DNA from: an uncultured Bacilli bacterium
GTDB taxonomy: Bacteria; Bacillota_I; Bacilli_A; RF39; UBA660
NCBI GenBank assembly: GCA_947632255.1
Contig: CANROL010000052.1
Coordinates: forward strand, 1 to 7,544
Direction of reading: 5' to 3'
Length of the DNA stretch: 7,544 bases
In this document: positions 4,837 to 7,544 of the stretch, piece by piece
Position numbering within the stretch: position 1 is the stretch's first letter
Layout: every line of letters starts with the position of its first letter
Program-made: the position numbers and the translations under genes
The notes under the pieces: model-generated
Database searches by the model: none
What the model saw: only the letters and a program-made list of their open reading frames with translations
Told to the model about the DNA's origin: nothing

Positions 4837-6548
4837 TTGTACTCCTCGATTAATCTTTTATGAATACCTGGTTCCACAATATTTATCGCATTTATAGCAT
4901 TTTCTAAACTATTTTTAAAATTACCTTTATAAAAAGCATTCTCAGCTTTAATTAAACCTAATTCTACGTCTTTATGATTAGCCCGATATCGATTACCATA
5001 GACTATTGCCATCTCAGCCATTTTCGCCGTTTTAATAGTTTCTTTAGTTGTATGATAAACTTTAAAAGTTAAATCTCTTGCGGTATCAACTCTCGTATTT
5101 AATATTTTAATAGAAATAGGTCTTTTATCTAATTCTTTAGCCATTTCTAATATAGCATTATTAGCTTCGGATAATTCCACATAAAAATTTTTAGGTGTAA
5201 CTGGTAATTTATAACTTTTTATCATATCTTTAGCTTGATTTAAAATCTTTTTAATTTCTTCTAACTGTTCTCTTGCTCTGGCTTCATCTTCTTTTAGACT
5301 ACCTAAAGTTCTTAAAGTAATTTCTAATTTATCACTAGTTTTAAGTAAACTTGCATTAATAAGTTCCATTTCTTTAGCTAAACGTGAATAAGCAAAAGAT
5401 TTTTTACGATTCATTTCGATTACTCTATTATAATCATCTTTAATACTCGCGATTTCCGTCTTAATACTAGTTACTACTTCTAAATCTTCATCTTGTAAAT
5501 CATAACTATATTTTAAATCATCAATTTTTTTATTTAAATCATTACTTATTTTTTCCATTTTCGTAGCTTTAATTAAAATACTTCTTTGATAATCTTCAAA
5601 GATTTTTTTAGATAATTTTTCTTTATCAAAATCATGATATAAAGAATCAAAGTAATCCAAAATAGTTTTAAGTTCAAAAACACTATCTTCTAAATTTAAA
5701 ACATTTAATCGACCAAAGATATCATTTATTTTTTTATTAGCTTCGGCAATATTATAATCAATATTTAAATATTCTAAATTATAACCATCTTTAGTCATAC
5801 TATTAGCAATTTTGGTGATATCTTCTTGTTTATTAGGAATTAGTTTTCTTCCCATTAAAATAATTGATGGTGCTTCTTCAATAACGATGGTTAAGTTACC
5901 AATGGTATCCCCGATGGCTCTTACTATTTTCCCAACTTCCGTATATTCATTGTTGTCCATGGCTACTTCAAAAGCACTAAATAATTTATCAACATTTTCA
6001 AATTGTAATTCTAAAGGCTTAGATACTTCTTCATAATCTTTTTTGTTATTATTATATTTAGTTAAAATACCCCGATAATCAGCCTTAAGTTTCGTGATAG
6101 TTTCCCGATTTTTTTCTTCACTTAAAGTTATTTCTTTTACTTCATCTAGTAAAAAATTAGCTTTTGTCTTAACATAAGATATTTCTAATTCTAACGCGGC
6201 AATTTTAGTTTTTAATTCTTGATAATTTTTATCTTCAAATATTTGCTCTAAATCTAATAATTCATCCGTTATTTTAGGTACTTCAACCTCTTTTATTTCT
6301 TTTAAACGTTCTTGCCAATTAGTATATTTTTTTTGTAAAGTATCATTATTTATTAAAGCTCCAACTTTATTTAATTCTGATAAAATAGAAGCCCCCACGA
6401 TTAAGTTTTTATCTCTTTCTAGTGATGATAATAAAGTGCGATACTTATTCTTTTCTTTTTTATTTATATAATTTAAAGTTAAAATAATTACAACTATTGT
6501 AAAAACATAATAAAGAATTCCTAACAAAATAAAAGTTGTTTTACTCAT
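4833..6548 (-). CDS. ezrA: Septation ring formation regulator EzrA
   Basis: Membrane-anchored regulator of FtsZ ring assembly; in Bacilli it prevents extra Z-rings and links FtsZ to the cell-wall synthesis machinery. The 571 residues compare well with about 562 in Bacillus subtilis. A single membrane helix at about residues 5-27 has a short extracellular start, as in EzrA, and is followed by a long cytosolic body of coiled-coil spectrin-like repeats rich in Glu, Lys and Leu. The clearest signature is the C-terminal segment beginning NRYRANHKDVELGLIKAE (from residue 519), ending INIVEPG before the last residues; this block is highly conserved in EzrA proteins. The ATG at 6548 has AGGAAG about 9 bases upstream, and a strong promoter lies at 6570-6598. 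The downstream gene overlaps by 4 bases. No lesion is visible, so this gene should be functional. Confidence 0.96.
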   Translation of the reverse strand: MSKTTFILLGILYYVFTIVVIILTLNYINKKEKNKYRTLLSSLERDKNLIVGASILSELNKVGALINNDTLQKKYTNWQERLKEIKEVEVPKITDELLDLEQIFEDKNYQELKTKIAALELEISYVKTKANFLLDEVKEITLSEEKNRETITKLKADYRGILTKYNNNKKDYEEVSKPLELQFENVDKLFSAFEVAMDNNEYTEVGKIVRAIGDTIGNLTIVIEEAPSIILMGRKLIPNKQEDITKIANSMTKDGYNLEYLNIDYNIAEANKKINDIFGRLNVLNLEDSVFELKTILDYFDSLYHDFDKEKLSKKIFEDYQRSILIKATKMEKISNDLNKKIDDLKYSYDLQDEDLEVVTSIKTEIASIKDDYNRVIEMNRKKSFAYSRLAKEMELINASLLKTSDKLEITLRTLGSLKEDEARAREQLEEIKKILNQAKDMIKSYKLPVTPKNFYVELSEANNAILEMAKELDKRPISIKILNTRVDTARDLTFKVYHTTKETIKTAKMAEMAIVYGNRYRANHKDVELGLIKAENAFYKGNFKNSLENAINAINIVEPGIHKRLIEEYK

Positions 6549-6569
6549 AATGCTTCACTTCCTATATTA

Positions 6570-6598
6570 ATTCTATCACATTTAAGAAGTTATGTCAC
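6570..6598 (-). promoter_or_regulatory. Vegetative-type promoter for ezrA
   Basis: Minus-strand GTGACA (6593-6598), 17-base spacer, TAGAAT (6570-6575), with TG one base before the -10 box (extended -10). Both boxes match the main sigma factor consensus at five of six positions and the spacing is ideal. It lies between the spoIVB terminator and the ezrA ribosome binding site, so ezrA is uncoupled from sporulation control. Confidence 0.8.
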
Positions 6599-6626
6599 TT
6601 ACTTTTTTTACCATGATATAACATTT

Positions 6627-6651
6627 AAAAAAAGCGATTATTTTTCGCTTT
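6627..6651 (-). terminator. Intrinsic terminator of spoIVB
   Basis: AAAGCGA pairs with TCGCTTT (7 bp, three G-C pairs) around a 7-base loop, and the minus strand continues with further T residues. The spoIVB stop TAA (6638-6640) sits in the loop. A clean, strong structure. Confidence 0.85.
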
Positions 6652-7544
6652 CTTCTAACATTGTAGTTATAAATAAACCATAACCTTTTTCGACATTATC
6701 TGTTACAACATGAGTTACAGCCCCGATTAATTTACCATTTTGAACGATTGGGGAACCACTCATACCTTGGACTATTCCGCCAGTTTCTTTAAGTAATTTT
6801 TTATCGGTTATTTCAAAAGTTATATTTTTTATTTCACTTCTTTCATTTATATTAGTTATATATATTTCAAATTCTTCTACTTCTTCATTATTTAAAACAG
6901 TATAAATACTTGCTTTACCTATTTTAACTTCTTCTGGTTCGGCAATAGATATTAAATTATCTTCATCATAACTAGCTTCATAATTACCATATATACCATA
7001 TTTAGTATTTTTAGTTATATCACCATATTTGGTATTGAAATAAAATTTAGCATTTTTACTTCCTGGTGTCCCATCTTTTGATGGCTTTATACTAGTAATA
7101 CTATTTTTAAATATAGTACCAGTTCGAATATCTATTATTTTAGATGTATTATTCTCAACGATTTCATGGCCTAAAGCACCATATATGTTACTTTCTGGAT
7201 CAATAAAAGTTAATGTTCCTATTCCTGTAATAGAATCTTTTACGTATAAGCCAGTTTTATAAACCCCATCACTATAAATAAGTTCTAATGATGTTTCTAA
7301 TTCTTTATTTTCTCTTAAATAAGATATTTTAATGGTATTATCATCATTTATTCCTTCTTCAATAGCTTTGGTTAGTTCCGCGATAGTATTTACTTTAGTA
7401 TCATTTATTTTTGTTATGACATCCCCTTCAACTAAATCAGTCGCGGGATAACTATTATTTATTTTATAAAAGCCAATTATCATAACACCATTATTTTTAA
7501 TATCAATACCAATCGTATTTCCCCCTAAAATAACTTCATTAGAA
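6638..7544 (-). CDS. spoIVB: SpoIVB serine peptidase (sporulation), N-terminus outside window
   Basis: S55-family serine protease secreted from the forespore into the space between the spore membranes, where it cuts SpoIVFA and so triggers SpoIVFB processing of pro-sigma-K. About 302 codons are visible; the frame stays open to base 7544, upstream of the internal ATG at 7483, and the extra residues (ILGGNTIGIDIKNNGVMII) match the family, so the signal/membrane anchor and true start lie outside. A PDZ domain comes first (DLVEGDVITKINDTKV; counting from 7483, residues 16-31). The peptidase part shows YGALGHEI with the catalytic His (codon 7166-7168), IDIRTGTIFKNSI, and GGIVQGMSGSPIVQNGK with the nucleophile Ser in GMSGSP, followed by GAVTHVV and GYGLFI. 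Length fits the usual about 425 residues once the missing part is added. It marks the organism as an endospore former or a recent descendant of one. Confidence 0.95.
   Translation of the reverse strand, partial: SNEVILGGNTIGIDIKNNGVMIIGFYKINNSYPATDLVEGDVITKINDTKVNTIAELTKAIEEGINDDNTIKISYLRENKELETSLELIYSDGVYKTGLYVKDSITGIGTLTFIDPESNIYGALGHEIVENNTSKIIDIRTGTIFKNSITSIKPSKDGTPGSKNAKFYFNTKYGDITKNTKYGIYGNYEASYDEDNLISIAEPEEVKIGKASIYTVLNNEEVEEFEIYITNINERSEIKNITFEITDKKLLKETGGIVQGMSGSPIVQNGKLIGAVTHVVTDNVEKGYGLFITTMLEESEK

Noticed and set aside
5812..6036. Plus-strand open frame of 74 codons inside ezrA
   Set aside because: Antisense to a well-conserved division gene, with no start signal.
1..7544. CRISPR array, tRNA or rRNA genes, or insertion-sequence transposase
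   Set aside because: I saw no regularly spaced repeats, no cloverleaf or rRNA-like GC-rich stretches, and no transposase motifs on either strand.

Overview
The window looks like chromosomal DNA from a low-GC Firmicute. It is very AT-rich by eye, has strong GGAGG-type ribosome binding sites, uses TGA as a stop and TGG for tryptophan, and carries ezrA (a Bacilli-type division regulator) and spoIVB (an endospore-forming lineage). An uncultured gut Bacilli/Erysipelotrichia-like spore-former, or a lineage close to the Mollicutes, would fit; the species cannot be named. Every gene I can support reads on the minus strand, so transcription runs from high to low coordinates.

Region 3900-7544 is an ordinary core block. 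It holds spoIVB (sporulation signalling protease, its 5' end outside the window) ending in a strong terminator, then a well-formed promoter driving ezrA, then a 306-residue protein of unknown function whose start codon overlaps the ezrA stop. A weak terminator closes this unit.

Region 1463-3868 is damaged core DNA. A SpoVD/PBP2-type penicillin-binding protein gene breaks off just after its SxN motif and is joined to an AT-extreme coding fragment with no start of its own. Next come a 190-base spacer with a long hairpin and a promoter-like region containing a palindrome, an intact small inorganic-pyrophosphatase-like gene, and the front part of a HelD-like helicase gene, which also breaks off abruptly. 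Beyond that second break lies another start-less C-terminal coding fragment.

Region 1-1140 is a mobile-element module: a small SHOCT-like protein, a degraded first copy of a large serine recombinase, and a second, apparently intact recombinase copy running off the window edge.

The main observation is that both broken genes stop within 3-4 bases of the same 8-mer, CAAGATTG, in inverted orientation. It is a CAA/TTG palindrome around a GA dinucleotide, the central dinucleotide reported for TnpX/TndX-type serine recombinases. With such a recombinase about 1 kb away, the breaks may be attachment-site junctions. Chance, or an assembly or amplification chimera, remains possible.
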